Below, in pieces: positions 14,082 through 21,500 of a DNA stretch of 44,622 nucleotides. The notes below the pieces were generated by a model that saw only the letters and a list, made by a program, of their open reading frames with translations, was not told where the DNA came from and made no database searches. This DNA comes from Rhodoplanes tepidamans (GTDB taxonomy: Bacteria; Pseudomonadota; Alphaproteobacteria; Rhizobiales; Xanthobacteraceae), in contig NZ_JAUSUJ010000038.1 of assembly GCF_030813915.1 (NCBI RefSeq), forward strand, positions 1-44,622. Reading direction: 5' to 3'. Both the position numbers and the translations under genes were made by a program. The first letter of the stretch is position 1; every line of letters begins with the position of its first letter.

Positions 14082-15575
14082 CTATTGCGGCCGCAGCATG
14101 CCCCAGCCGATGCGCATCAGCGGCAGGCGGCCCTGGATGGCGCGCGAGAAGGTCTGCGGCACCTCGGCGACGAGGTCGGGGAAGCGCGCCTTGATGTCCG
14201 GCGGCACCGTGGTCGAGGTGTCGGCGGTGGGCCACAGCACGATGGCGCCCTTCCGGCGCAGGTCCTCGCCCGTCACCCACGGGGTGCGGTCGGGCGCCGC
14301 GTCGAAATAGAAGCTCGGCCGCGACGGCGCCGCGATGGCGACCAGGCTGGCGAGCCGCGGCTCGCCGGCGACGATCGCCAGCGGCCGGCCGGTGCGGCGC
14401 TCGAAGGTGTCGCCGAAGAATTTTCCAATGGCGTTGGCCGGCTGGCCGATCGGCACGTCGGTGCCCGAGACGAAGGGCAGCACCGCGACGGCCGCGGCGG
14501 CGATCGCCGGCGGCGCGACCAGCAGGACGCTCCAGGCGACGGCCGTGAGACCCTGCCGCTGCAGCACGATGGTGTTGCCGGCCAGCACCACGATGGCGAG
14601 GCCGGACAGCACCACATAGGGCCCGAGCCCGCCGATGGGGCCGCGGTCGCCCAGGACGGCGCCGGCCAGGACGGCCGCCAGCGGCAGCGCGGCGGCGAAG
14701 AACAGCACGAAGCGCCGCTCCAGCCCGGTGACGGGCTTTCGCGCGAAGGTCGGCGCCTTCTCCTTCGGCGGCCTGAGGCCGACCGCGATCAGGCACAGGA
14801 GACCGACGCCGAGATGGGCGAGCAGCAGCGCGCCGAGCAGCCGGCCGAGCTTCTCCAGCGGGTCGGCCACCGACCCGGCGCCGCCCGTCCACACGCCCCA
14901 GGCGCCCGAGATGTCGACCCACAGGAGATGCGGAAACACGATCACGCCGATCAGGAACAGCGCGATCCACGGCTCCGGCCCGAGCAGCATCTCGCGGCCG
15001 CGCCGGCTCGCCGCCGTGAACGCCGCGATGGCGGCGAGCAGGATCAGGCCCGCATACATGGTGAGCAGCAGCAGCGCGAGGCCGATCGCCATCACGTACC
15101 AGGCGCTGCGCCGCCCCTCGCCGATCACCCGCCAGTAGTGGCGCAGCACGAAGACGGTGAGCGGCATGGCGAGGATCGGCGGGCCGAAGTCGGGCGTCGG
15201 CACGGTCAGCACCGCGATGCCGACCATCAGCAGCACCGCCATGGCGGCGTGCCGGGCGCCGACGATGGCGCGGCCGAGCGTGAAGACGCCCCAGTAGGTC
15301 GCCACCACGCAGGCCTGGGAGAGCAGGTACACACCGGGCGTGCCGCCGATCGCGAAGGCGATCTCGGCGAGCCAGCTCGCCAGCGGCGGGCCCCAGTAGG
15401 AGCCGAGCTGGAACTCGTGGCCGACCGCGATGATCAGCGGCAGATTGCCGGGCGGCGCCGAGTAGAACAGAGTCGGCACCAGCCACCACAGCGTCGCCTG
15501 GACGAGCGCGGCCGCCCACACCACGAGGCGCGGATGCGCCCGCACGAGTTCGACGAACAGGGAGACGTGGAGCAT
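14082..15575 (-). CDS. GT-C (family 39 / ArnT-like) membrane glycosyltransferase
   Basis: This 497-residue protein has about 11-12 membrane segments and a C-terminal soluble region of about 120 residues, the layout of PMT/ArnT/RgtA-type enzymes that use polyprenyl-phosphate sugars on the periplasmic face. The first periplasmic loop reads YSAPPGNLPLIIAVGHEF, then GSYWGPPLASWLAEI, typical of this rhizobial subfamily. The usual acidic pair of GT-C loops is not obvious in it. The start MLHVSLF at 15575 gives a clean first helix; the open frame to 15701 adds only a basic low-complexity tail. The acceptor (lipid A, O-antigen or protein) cannot be told. It precedes the caspase-like gene on the same strand. 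Confidence 0.85.
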   Translation of the reverse strand: MLHVSLFVELVRAHPRLVVWAAALVQATLWWLVPTLFYSAPPGNLPLIIAVGHEFQLGSYWGPPLASWLAEIAFAIGGTPGVYLLSQACVVATYWGVFTLGRAIVGARHAAMAVLLMVGIAVLTVPTPDFGPPILAMPLTVFVLRHYWRVIGEGRRSAWYVMAIGLALLLLTMYAGLILLAAIAAFTAASRRGREMLLGPEPWIALFLIGVIVFPHLLWVDISGAWGVWTGGAGSVADPLEKLGRLLGALLLAHLGVGLLCLIAVGLRPPKEKAPTFARKPVTGLERRFVLFFAAALPLAAVLAGAVLGDRGPIGGLGPYVVLSGLAIVVLAGNTIVLQRQGLTAVAWSVLLVAPPAIAAAAVAVLPFVSGTDVPIGQPANAIGKFFGDTFERRTGRPLAIVAGEPRLASLVAIAAPSRPSFYFDAAPDRTPWVTGEDLRRKGAIVLWPTADTSTTVPPDIKARFPDLVAEVPQTFSRAIQGRLPLMRIGWGMLRPQ

Positions 15576-15713
15576 CGGCGGCGGCTTGGTCGCGGTTCGG
15601 GACTGACGGTCGGGAGCGAGAGGCGGCGGTCTGCCGGCACCGCCCCGCACGGCGCCGCGACGGCCGCCCAGGGGCCGCGGCCGTTCCGACCGTGGTAGCA
15701 AACCCGGCTGCGA

Positions 15714-16532
15714 CTAGGAAGCGATCCGGCGACGCCCCGGCGCGACCGCCGCGGCCTGTACGGCGTCGACCACCTGGACGGCCTCGACGGTCCCGGCGAC
15801 CGCGACGGCCTCGGCGGCCGTGAGGGCGTCGGCGGCCGTGAGGGCCGCCGGCACGCCGCCGCAGACCGCCCGCACCGGGGCGAAGGAGCGGCGGTGGTGC
15901 GGGGTGGCGCCGAGCGTCGCCAGGGCGCGCTGGTGCTCCGGCACGCCGTAGCCCATGTGGCGCTCGAAGCCGTAGCCGGGATGGGCGGCGCCGACCCGCT
16001 CCATCAGCCGGTCGCGCGTCACCTTGGCGACGATCGAGGCGGCCGCGATCGACAGCACCAGGGCGTCGCCCGACACCACGGCCTCGCAGTCGCAGGCGAC
16101 GTCGATGCGGTCGCAGCCGTCGACGAAGACCAGCCGGGGCGCCACCGGCAGCGCCCGAACCGCGCGCGAGAGCGCCCACAGCGAGGCCTTGCGGATGTTG
16201 TCGCGGTCGATGCGGGCCGGCGACGCCATCGCGACGCCGACCTCGGCGACGGCGCAGATGCGCTCGAACAGCACGGCGCGGCGCTCCGCCGTCAGCTTCT
16301 TGGAGTCGTCGAGCCCGCGCGGGATGCGCTTCGGGTCGAGGATCACGGCGGCGGCCACCACCGGGCCGGCGAGCGGGCCGCGCCCGGCCTCGTCGCAGCC
16401 GGCGACCGGCCACAGGCCACGCCGGTGGGCGCGGCGCTCACGCTCGAAGGTCGGCCGCACCGGCTCCTCGACGAGCGGCAGGCGCGGCGTGGCGGCAGGA
16501 GCGGCGGAACGGGGCTCGGCGCGGCGACTCAT
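15714..16532 (-). CDS. rnhB: Ribonuclease HII
   Basis: RNase HII removes ribonucleotides from DNA and RNA primers from RNA-DNA hybrids. The 272-residue protein has the motif [16 protein letters not shown] with Asp47 and Glu48, VFVDG with Asp138, and Asp174 in VTRDRLM, completing the DEDD active site. [11 protein letters not shown] and [18 protein letters not shown] are further family blocks. The usual core ends near residue 220. The final ~50 residues form an Ala/Val-rich low-complexity tail ([16 protein letters not shown] and on) encoded by 18-bp repeats, not present in typical homologues. In many Rhizobiales rnhB lies next to ccrM; here about 10.6 kb separates them. Confidence 0.95.
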   Translation of the reverse strand: MSRRAEPRSAAPAATPRLPLVEEPVRPTFERERRAHRRGLWPVAGCDEAGRGPLAGPVVAAAVILDPKRIPRGLDDSKKLTAERRAVLFERICAVAEVGVAMASPARIDRDNIRKASLWALSRAVRALPVAPRLVFVDGCDRIDVACDCEAVVSGDALVLSIAAASIVAKVTRDRLMERVGAAHPGYGFERHMGYGVPEHQRALATLGATPHHRRSFAPVRAVCGGVPAALTAADALTAAEAVAVAGTVEAVQVVDAVQAAAVAPGRRRIAS

Positions 16533-16684
16533 GGCGCGAGGCTGCCGGACGGCGCCGGCCGGCGCAAGTGCACCTCCGGCACTGTCCCCACTCGGCGGGA
16601 ACTCCGGCGCGACCTGCCTCGCGGAACGACTTACCCCCGTGAGCGTTGCCGAACGACCGCCCGACGACCTCGCCCGGATTGTCC

Positions 16685-17221
16685 ATGAAGACCGACACCA
16701 CGACCGGCACGGCCGAGCGCGCCGCCCGGCTGTTCGCCGGCGTCTCGCGCCTCGTGTTCACGGCCATCGCCGTGATCCTGTTGGTGCTCGCCGTGGTGCT
16801 CGCCCTCGACGCGGTGGTCGGCTGCGTCGTCGCGGTCCGGAACGGCGACGATCTCGGCGCCGCGACGCTGGCCGGCATCGGCTACGTCGTGGTCGCGGTC
16901 GCCACCTTCGAGATCGCCAAGTACCTGTTCGAGGAGGAGGTGCTGCGCGGCAGCGAGAAGCGGGTCGCCGCCGAGGCGCGGCGCAGCCTGACCCGCTTCA
17001 TCTCCACCATCGCCATCGCGATCTTCCTGGAGGCGCTGGTGATCGTCTTCCAGGTCGGCAAGGACCACGTGCCGCACCTGATCTATCCGACCCTGCTGCT
17101 CGTCGCCGGCATCGTGGTGGTGATCGGCCTCGGCGTCTATCAGCGCCTCAGCGCCGACGTCGAGGACGCCGTGGAGGCGCGCGACGCGGCCGAGGAGGAG
17201 GAGACCGAGACGGGCCCCTGA
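16685..17221 (+). CDS. Conserved membrane protein with four predicted helices
   Basis: This 178-residue protein has four hydrophobic segments (about residues 17-45, 56-76, 101-122 and 128-148). A conserved-looking stretch, [27 protein letters not shown], lies between the second and third, and an acidic tail ([15 protein letters not shown]) ends it. The charged stretch and tail are probably cytoplasmic. I used the ATG at 16685; a TTG at 16646 would lengthen it with unlikely sequence. It is divergent from rnhB and convergent with the VOC gene. I do not recognise a named family and assign no function. Confidence 0.72.
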   Translation: MKTDTTTGTAERAARLFAGVSRLVFTAIAVILLVLAVVLALDAVVGCVVAVRNGDDLGAATLAGIGYVVVAVATFEIAKYLFEEEVLRGSEKRVAAEARRSLTRFISTIAIAIFLEALVIVFQVGKDHVPHLIYPTLLLVAGIVVVIGLGVYQRLSADVEDAVEARDAAEEEETETGP

Positions 17222-17242
17222 CGCGCCCGGCTCCGCGTCCGC

Positions 17243-17680
17243 TCAACCGGCGAAGACGACCCGCCCGTCCGCCGAGACGGCCAGCCCCGGCGCGGTGACG
17301 ACCTCCCACAGATGGCCGTCGGGATCGGCGAAATAGCCCGACCAGCCGCCGTAATGGGTCTCGACGGCGGGCTTCACCCGGGTGCCGCCGCAGGCGAGCG
17401 CATGCGACAGGGCGGCGTCGACCTCCTCGCGGGTGTTGCAGTTCCAGGCCAGCGTCGTGCCGCGAAAGCCGGCCGGCCGCGGCGTCACCGAGACGCCGGC
17501 GTCATCCGCCAGCGCCTCCCACGGATAGAGCGCCAGGACGCTGCCGCCGGTGGCGAAGAACGCCACCGCCTCGCCGGTCTCCGGCATGTGGCGCGCGAAG
17601 CCGAGCGCCGTGTAGAAGGCGATGCTGGCGCGCATGTCGGACACGCCGAGCGTGATCACGGTGAGGCGGGCGGACGGCAT
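17243..17680 (-). CDS. VOC (glyoxalase/bleomycin resistance) superfamily protein
   Basis: This 145-residue single-chain protein has two beta-alpha-beta-beta-beta modules. LTVITLGVSDMRASIAFYTALGF is the classical first strand and helix. GGSVLALYPW and GYFADPDGHLWEV provide the strand positions where metal ligands usually lie; Glu in HLWEV is the typical last ligand, while the first module shows no clear His ligand. It may therefore be a binding protein or an isomerase-type enzyme. The ATG at 17680 lies 30 bases after the radical SAM stop, so the two genes are probably co-transcribed, which would put it under the same SOS-type promoter. Confidence 0.85.
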   Translation of the reverse strand: MPSARLTVITLGVSDMRASIAFYTALGFARHMPETGEAVAFFATGGSVLALYPWEALADDAGVSVTPRPAGFRGTTLAWNCNTREEVDAALSHALACGGTRVKPAVETHYGGWSGYFADPDGHLWEVVTAPGLAVSADGRVVFAG

Positions 17681-17709
17681 GAAGCGCTCCGGTGACGGAC
17701 GGATCGTGA

Positions 17710-18879
17710 TCAGAACAGCTCGAGCTGCGCCGACGGCTTCGGCGGCGGCACGAAATGCTCGACGGTGAGCGCGGTGCGGCGGAGATTGAGGCCGAGCCGG
17801 TCGCAGGCCTTCTCGAAGCGGCGGCCGAGCATCCAGGCATAGGGGCCGGAGCCGCTCATCCGCTCGCCGAACCGCGCGTCGTAGTCCTTGCCGCCGCGCA
17901 TCTGGCGGATCAGCGTGAAGACGTGGCGCTCGCGGTCGGGGAAATGCGTGACCAGCCATTCGCGGAACAGGTCGCGCACCTCGAGCGGCAGCCGCAGCAG
18001 CACGTAGCCGGCGCTCTCGACGCCCGCCGCCGCGGCGGCGTCGAGGATGCGCTCGATCTCGGCGTCGTTGATGGCCGGCACCACCGGCGCCACCATCACG
18101 GTCGTCGGCACGCCCGCCTCGGCGAGGCCGCGCAGCGCCGCGAGCCGGCGCGACGGCGTCGGCGCCCGCGGCTCCATCAGCCGCGACAGCTTTGCATCCA
18201 GCGTCGTGACCGACAGGCCGACGCGCACCAGCTTTCGGTCGGCCATCCGGGACAGGATGTCGAGGTCTCGCAGGATCAGGTCCGACTTGGTGACGATGCC
18301 GACCGGGTGGCCGGCCTTCTCCAGCACCTCCAGGATGCGCCGCATCAGGCCGGTCTTGCGCTCGATGGGCTGATAGGGATCCGTGTTGGTGCCGATCGCG
18401 ATCGTCTTCGGCACGTAGCCCTTGGCGGCGAGCTCGCGTGCCAGCAGCTCCGGCGCGTCCGGCTTCACGAACAGCTTCGATTCGAAGTCGAGGCCGGGCG
18501 ACAGGCCCAGATAGGCGTGGGTCGGCCGGGCGAAGCAGTAGACGCAGCCGTGCTCGCAGCCGCGATACGGGTTGATCGACCGGTCGAACGGAATGTCGGG
18601 CGACTCGTTGCGGGTGATCACCTTGCGGGCCGTGTCGGTGGTCACCGTGGTGGTGAACGGCGGCAGGTCCTCGAGGCTCTGCCAGCCGTCGTCGAAGGCG
18701 ACGCGGGCGAGCGGCTCGAACCGGCCGGTCGCGTTGGAGACGGCGCCGCGGCCGCGCCGGCGGTCCGGCGCGACGGCATGATGGGCGTAGGGGGCGGCCT
18801 CGCCGACCGCCCGCGGCTCGAGGCGGGCGTCGATGCGGGCCGGATCCGGCAGGCGTCGGAAGGCGGGGGCTGCGCTCAT
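17710..18879 (-). CDS. PA0069-family radical SAM protein, spore-photoproduct-lyase-like, with a clamp-binding-like C-terminus
   Basis: This 389-residue radical SAM enzyme has the CxxxCxxC cluster motif GCEHGCVYC (Cys108, Cys112, Cys115). The preceding RGRGAVSNATGRFE and SINPYRG blocks mark the PA0069/Rv2578c family, distantly related to spore photoproduct lyase (SplB). YVPKTIAIGTNTDPYQPIE and SVTTLDAKLSRLMEPRAPTPSRRL form the SAM barrel. The last five residues are QLELF, close to the QL(S/D)LF consensus that binds the DNA sliding clamp. The promoter at 18887-18919 holds a perfect SOS-type box and a -10 so close to the ATG that the mRNA may be leaderless. A role in DNA repair is inferred; the family has no established reaction that I know of. 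Confidence 0.9.
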   Translation of the reverse strand: MSAAPAFRRLPDPARIDARLEPRAVGEAAPYAHHAVAPDRRRGRGAVSNATGRFEPLARVAFDDGWQSLEDLPPFTTTVTTDTARKVITRNESPDIPFDRSINPYRGCEHGCVYCFARPTHAYLGLSPGLDFESKLFVKPDAPELLARELAAKGYVPKTIAIGTNTDPYQPIERKTGLMRRILEVLEKAGHPVGIVTKSDLILRDLDILSRMADRKLVRVGLSVTTLDAKLSRLMEPRAPTPSRRLAALRGLAEAGVPTTVMVAPVVPAINDAEIERILDAAAAAGVESAGYVLLRLPLEVRDLFREWLVTHFPDRERHVFTLIRQMRGGKDYDARFGERMSGSGPYAWMLGRRFEKACDRLGLNLRRTALTVEHFVPPPKPSAQLELF

Positions 18880-18886
18880 GCCCAGG

Positions 18887-18919
18887 ACTATAGGCGCAGA
18901 ACGTGAACATAACAAGAAC
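18887..18919 (-). promoter_or_regulatory. SOS-type promoter of the radical SAM gene
   Basis: GAACATAACAAGAAC (plus strand 18905-18919) is a perfect GAAC-N7-GAAC direct repeat, the alphaproteobacterial LexA-box form. On the minus strand it contains TTGTTA (-35); after exactly 17 bases comes TATAGT (-10, at 18887-18892). The -10 ends 7 bases before the ATG at 18879, so transcription should begin at or next to the start codon. Confidence 0.7.
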
Positions 18920-19026
18920 AATTAACCGTGACCGGGCGCCGCAGGGCCGCCGGACGACGTCGCTATGGAATCGAGTTTTCGGTGGCGGGTCAGTATAGTG
19001 GCGCCGGGGAACCGAGCACGAGGGCC

Positions 19027-19611
19027 ATGCTGAGCGTCGTCATCCCGACCCGCGACCACGAGCGGGCGCTGGTCCGCACCCTGGCGGTGCTGGTCGGCGC
19101 GGCCGTCGCCGGCGCGGTGCGCGAGGTGATCGTCGCCGAGGGCGGCTCGTCCGACGAGACCGCCAAGGTGGCCGAGATCGCCGGCTGCACCGTGCTGGTG
19201 TCCGACGCCCCGCTGGGGGTGCGGCTGCGCGCGGCCGCGGCGGCGGCCCGGGCCTCCTGGCTCCTGTTCCTGCGCCCCGGGACGATGCCCGAGACCGCCT
19301 GGGTCGAGGAGGCGACGCGCTTCGTCGAGGACGCCGAGCGCCGCGGCACGCTGGAGCTCGCGGCCGTGTTCCGGGCCGAGACGCTGGGCGCCGTCCCGTC
19401 GCTCGGCGGCCAGGCGATGGCGCTGCTGCGCGAGGCGGTGCGCCGCCGGCCCTCGCCGGACCAGGGCCTGCTGATCAGCCGGCGGCTCTACGACAGCGTC
19501 GGCGGCCATCCCGATTCCGACGATCCGGAGACCGGTCTGCTGGCGCGGGTCGGTCCGCGGCGGCTGGTGCGGCTGCGCAGCGGCGTGTCGGGGGCGGAGC
19601 CGCCCGGCTGA
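19027..19611 (+). CDS. Small GT-A-fold glycosyltransferase-like protein
   Basis: This 194-residue protein begins MLSVVIPTRDHERALVRTL, the family 2 nucleotide-sugar fold opening, with VIVAEGGSSDET in place of the usual VADGGSxDxT. Where TIGR04283-type relatives have LHADT (the metal-binding DxD region), this protein has LFLRPGTMP, so the canonical acidic metal ligands seem absent. LLISRRLYDSVGG follows the family pattern. GAGGG precedes the ATG by 2-3 bases. It is divergent from the radical SAM gene across 147 bases. It could be a non-canonical transferase or a nucleotide-sugar-binding relative; the substrate is unknown. Confidence 0.75.
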   Translation: MLSVVIPTRDHERALVRTLAVLVGAAVAGAVREVIVAEGGSSDETAKVAEIAGCTVLVSDAPLGVRLRAAAAAARASWLLFLRPGTMPETAWVEEATRFVEDAERRGTLELAAVFRAETLGAVPSLGGQAMALLREAVRRRPSPDQGLLISRRLYDSVGGHPDSDDPETGLLARVGPRRLVRLRSGVSGAEPPG

Positions 19612-19631
19612 TATTTGACTCGGTCAAGTAT
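19611..19631. promoter_or_regulatory. Probable MarR-type operator
   Basis: A 21-bp imperfect palindrome is centred on position 19621: TTTGACT and GGTCAAG flank the centre, and the outer ATA/TAT pairs extend it, with 8 of 10 positions symmetric. It lies 40 bases before the MarR-GNAT gene and overlaps the last base of the preceding stop codon. Size and position fit an autoregulatory MarR site. Confidence 0.6.
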
Positions 19632-19670
19632 TTATGGAACGGTCGGCCTCGTCCCGCCGAGAGATCCGCC

Positions 19671-20702
19671 ATGCCGCAGCCCCGTCCCGCCGCCTCCGCC
19701 GTCCATGATCCCGACACCGCGACCCTGCGCGCGCCCGAAAGCCCGGCGGCGCAGCGCCCTCCGGCGGCGCGCCTCGACGCGGTGCGGCGGTTCAACCGCG
19801 CCTACACGCGCCGCATCGGCCTGCTGCAGGACGGCCTCGTCGACACGCCCTTCTCGCTCACCGAGGCGCGGGTGATCTACGAGATCGCCCAGATCGCCGA
19901 GACGGCGCCCGGCACCACGGCGACCGCGATCGCCACCGAGCTCGGCCTCGACCACGGCTATCTGAGCCGCATCCTGAAGCGGTTCGAGAAGGCCGGCCTC
20001 GTCGCCCGGCGCCCGTCGCCCCAGGACGGCCGGCAGAGCCTGCTCGCCCTCACCCCCGACGGAACGAAGACGTTCGCCGAGCTGGTCCGCCGCTCGCGGG
20101 ACCAGGTCGCCGCGATGCTGGCCGGCCTGCCCGAGGCGTCGCAGCAGCGCCTCGTCGCGGCGATGCGGACGATCGAGACCCTGCTGGCGCCTGACGGCGC
20201 GGCGCCGGACGACACGGCCCCCGCCGTGGTGCTGCGGCCGCACCGACCGGGCGACATGGGCTTCGTGCTGGCCAGCCACGGCGCCGTCTACGCCGCCGAG
20301 CAGGGCTGGGGCGCCGGCTTCGAGGCGCTGGTCGCCGACATCCTCGCCGACTTCCTGCGGACCTTCGATCCGGCACGGGAGGGCTGCTGGATCGCCGAGC
20401 GCGGCGGCGTGCCGGTCGGCAGCGTGTTCCTGGTCGACGGCGGCGACGGCGTCGCCAAGCTGCGGCTGCTGCTGGTCACGCCGGAGGCGCGCGGCCTCGG
20501 CGTCGGCCGGCGCCTCGTCGAGGCCTGCATCGCCTTCGCCCGCGCCCACGGATACCGCGCGATCTCGCTGTGGACGCAGAGCATCCTGGTCGAGGCGCGC
20601 GGCCTCTACGCCTCGCTCGGCTTCACGCTGGTCGAGCAGGCGCCGCACTGCAGCTTCGGCCACGACCTTCTCGGCGAGACCTGGCGCCTCGAGCTCGGCT
20701 GA
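19671..20702 (+). CDS. MarR-type regulator fused to a GNAT acetyltransferase
   Basis: This 343-residue protein joins a winged-helix MarR domain (about 35-165; ATELGLDHGYLSRILKRFEKAGLVARRPSPQDGR has the recognition helix and the DxR wing) to a GNAT domain (about 185-343). The acetyl-CoA loop is VTPEARGLGVGRRLVE. VFLVDGGDGVAKLRLLLV and FTLVEQAPHCSFGHDLLGETW are typical of this fusion family, which is widespread in Rhizobiales. The acetyl acceptor and the inducer are unknown; a small amine or metabolite that both induces and is acetylated is a reasonable guess. The palindrome at 19611-19631 is its likely operator. The N-terminal 30 residues are low-complexity. Confidence 0.92.
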   Translation: MPQPRPAASAVHDPDTATLRAPESPAAQRPPAARLDAVRRFNRAYTRRIGLLQDGLVDTPFSLTEARVIYEIAQIAETAPGTTATAIATELGLDHGYLSRILKRFEKAGLVARRPSPQDGRQSLLALTPDGTKTFAELVRRSRDQVAAMLAGLPEASQQRLVAAMRTIETLLAPDGAAPDDTAPAVVLRPHRPGDMGFVLASHGAVYAAEQGWGAGFEALVADILADFLRTFDPAREGCWIAERGGVPVGSVFLVDGGDGVAKLRLLLVTPEARGLGVGRRLVEACIAFARAHGYRAISLWTQSILVEARGLYASLGFTLVEQAPHCSFGHDLLGETWRLELG

Positions 20703-20863
20703 CCGTACCGGCGAACCACCCTGCCAGACCTCTCGGACCGCCGAGCGGCAATCCGTCGCGCGGCGTTCGGGCGCTCCGTCTCCGCCGGCGCGGAACGCCG
20801 GCACCGGCCGTCGGTTTCTCGGCGGGAGCCGCCGCACGGGGGCTCGGGAGCAGGAGTGGCAGA

Positions 20864-21433
20864 ATGCTGCAATTCGTTCGTCCTCTCGTCCGCGCCTCGG
20901 CGGCGGCCGCCGTCACGGCGGCCATCACGGTCTCGGCCGCCGCCCAGACCACCACGGGCGCCCGGCCCGACGTCCACTACGTGCCGACCCCCGAGCCGGT
21001 CGTCGAACGGATGCTGGAGCTCGCCGATCCCAAGCCCGGCGAGCTCCTGATGGACCTCGGCTCCGGCGACGGCCGCATCCCGATCACGGCGGTGAAGAAA
21101 TACGGCGTCCGCGCCATCGGCATCGACATCGATCCGGTCCGCATCTCCGAAGCGAAGGCCAACGCCAGGGAGGCGGGCGTCGAGGACAAGGTCGAGTTCC
21201 GCCAGGAGAACCTGTTCGAGGCCGACATCGCCAAGGCCGACATCGTCACGCTCTACCTGCTCGAAAGCCTCAATCTCAGGCTCCGGCCGCGCCTGCTCGC
21301 CGAGCTGAAGCCGGGCACCCGCATCGTCTCGCACTCCTTCTCGATGGGCGACTGGGCCCCCGACCGCCGCGAGACCGTGGACGGCCGCCAGGTCTACTTC
21401 TGGACCGTCCCCGAGAAGCGGGCGCAGCAGTGA
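20864..21433 (+). CDS. FAM173-like SAM-dependent methyltransferase with a hydrophobic N-terminus
   Basis: This 189-residue class I methyltransferase has a motif I of LMDLGSGDGRIPI (near 61-73) and GIDIDPVRISEAKANA as motif II. HYVPTPEPVVERMLELA before motif I, and TLYLLESLNLRLRPRLLAELKPGTRIVSHSFSMG-type blocks after it, resemble the FAM173 lysine methyltransferases (ATPSCKMT and ANTKMT in animals), which act on membrane carriers. Residues 1-28 look like a Sec signal peptide or membrane anchor (VRASAAAAVTAAITVSAAAQ). SAM is cytoplasmic, so a non-cleaved anchor facing the cytoplasm is more sensible than periplasmic export. AGGAG precedes the ATG. The substrate is unknown; the FAM173 link is from memory of the family. 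Confidence 0.8.
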   Translation: MLQFVRPLVRASAAAAVTAAITVSAAAQTTTGARPDVHYVPTPEPVVERMLELADPKPGELLMDLGSGDGRIPITAVKKYGVRAIGIDIDPVRISEAKANAREAGVEDKVEFRQENLFEADIAKADIVTLYLLESLNLRLRPRLLAELKPGTRIVSHSFSMGDWAPDRRETVDGRQVYFWTVPEKRAQQ

Positions 21434-21500
21434 CCGGCGCGGGCCGGCGGCCCGATCCCGGGCCGTCGCCCCGCCGCTGCCGGAGCGCATGAGGGTCGCC

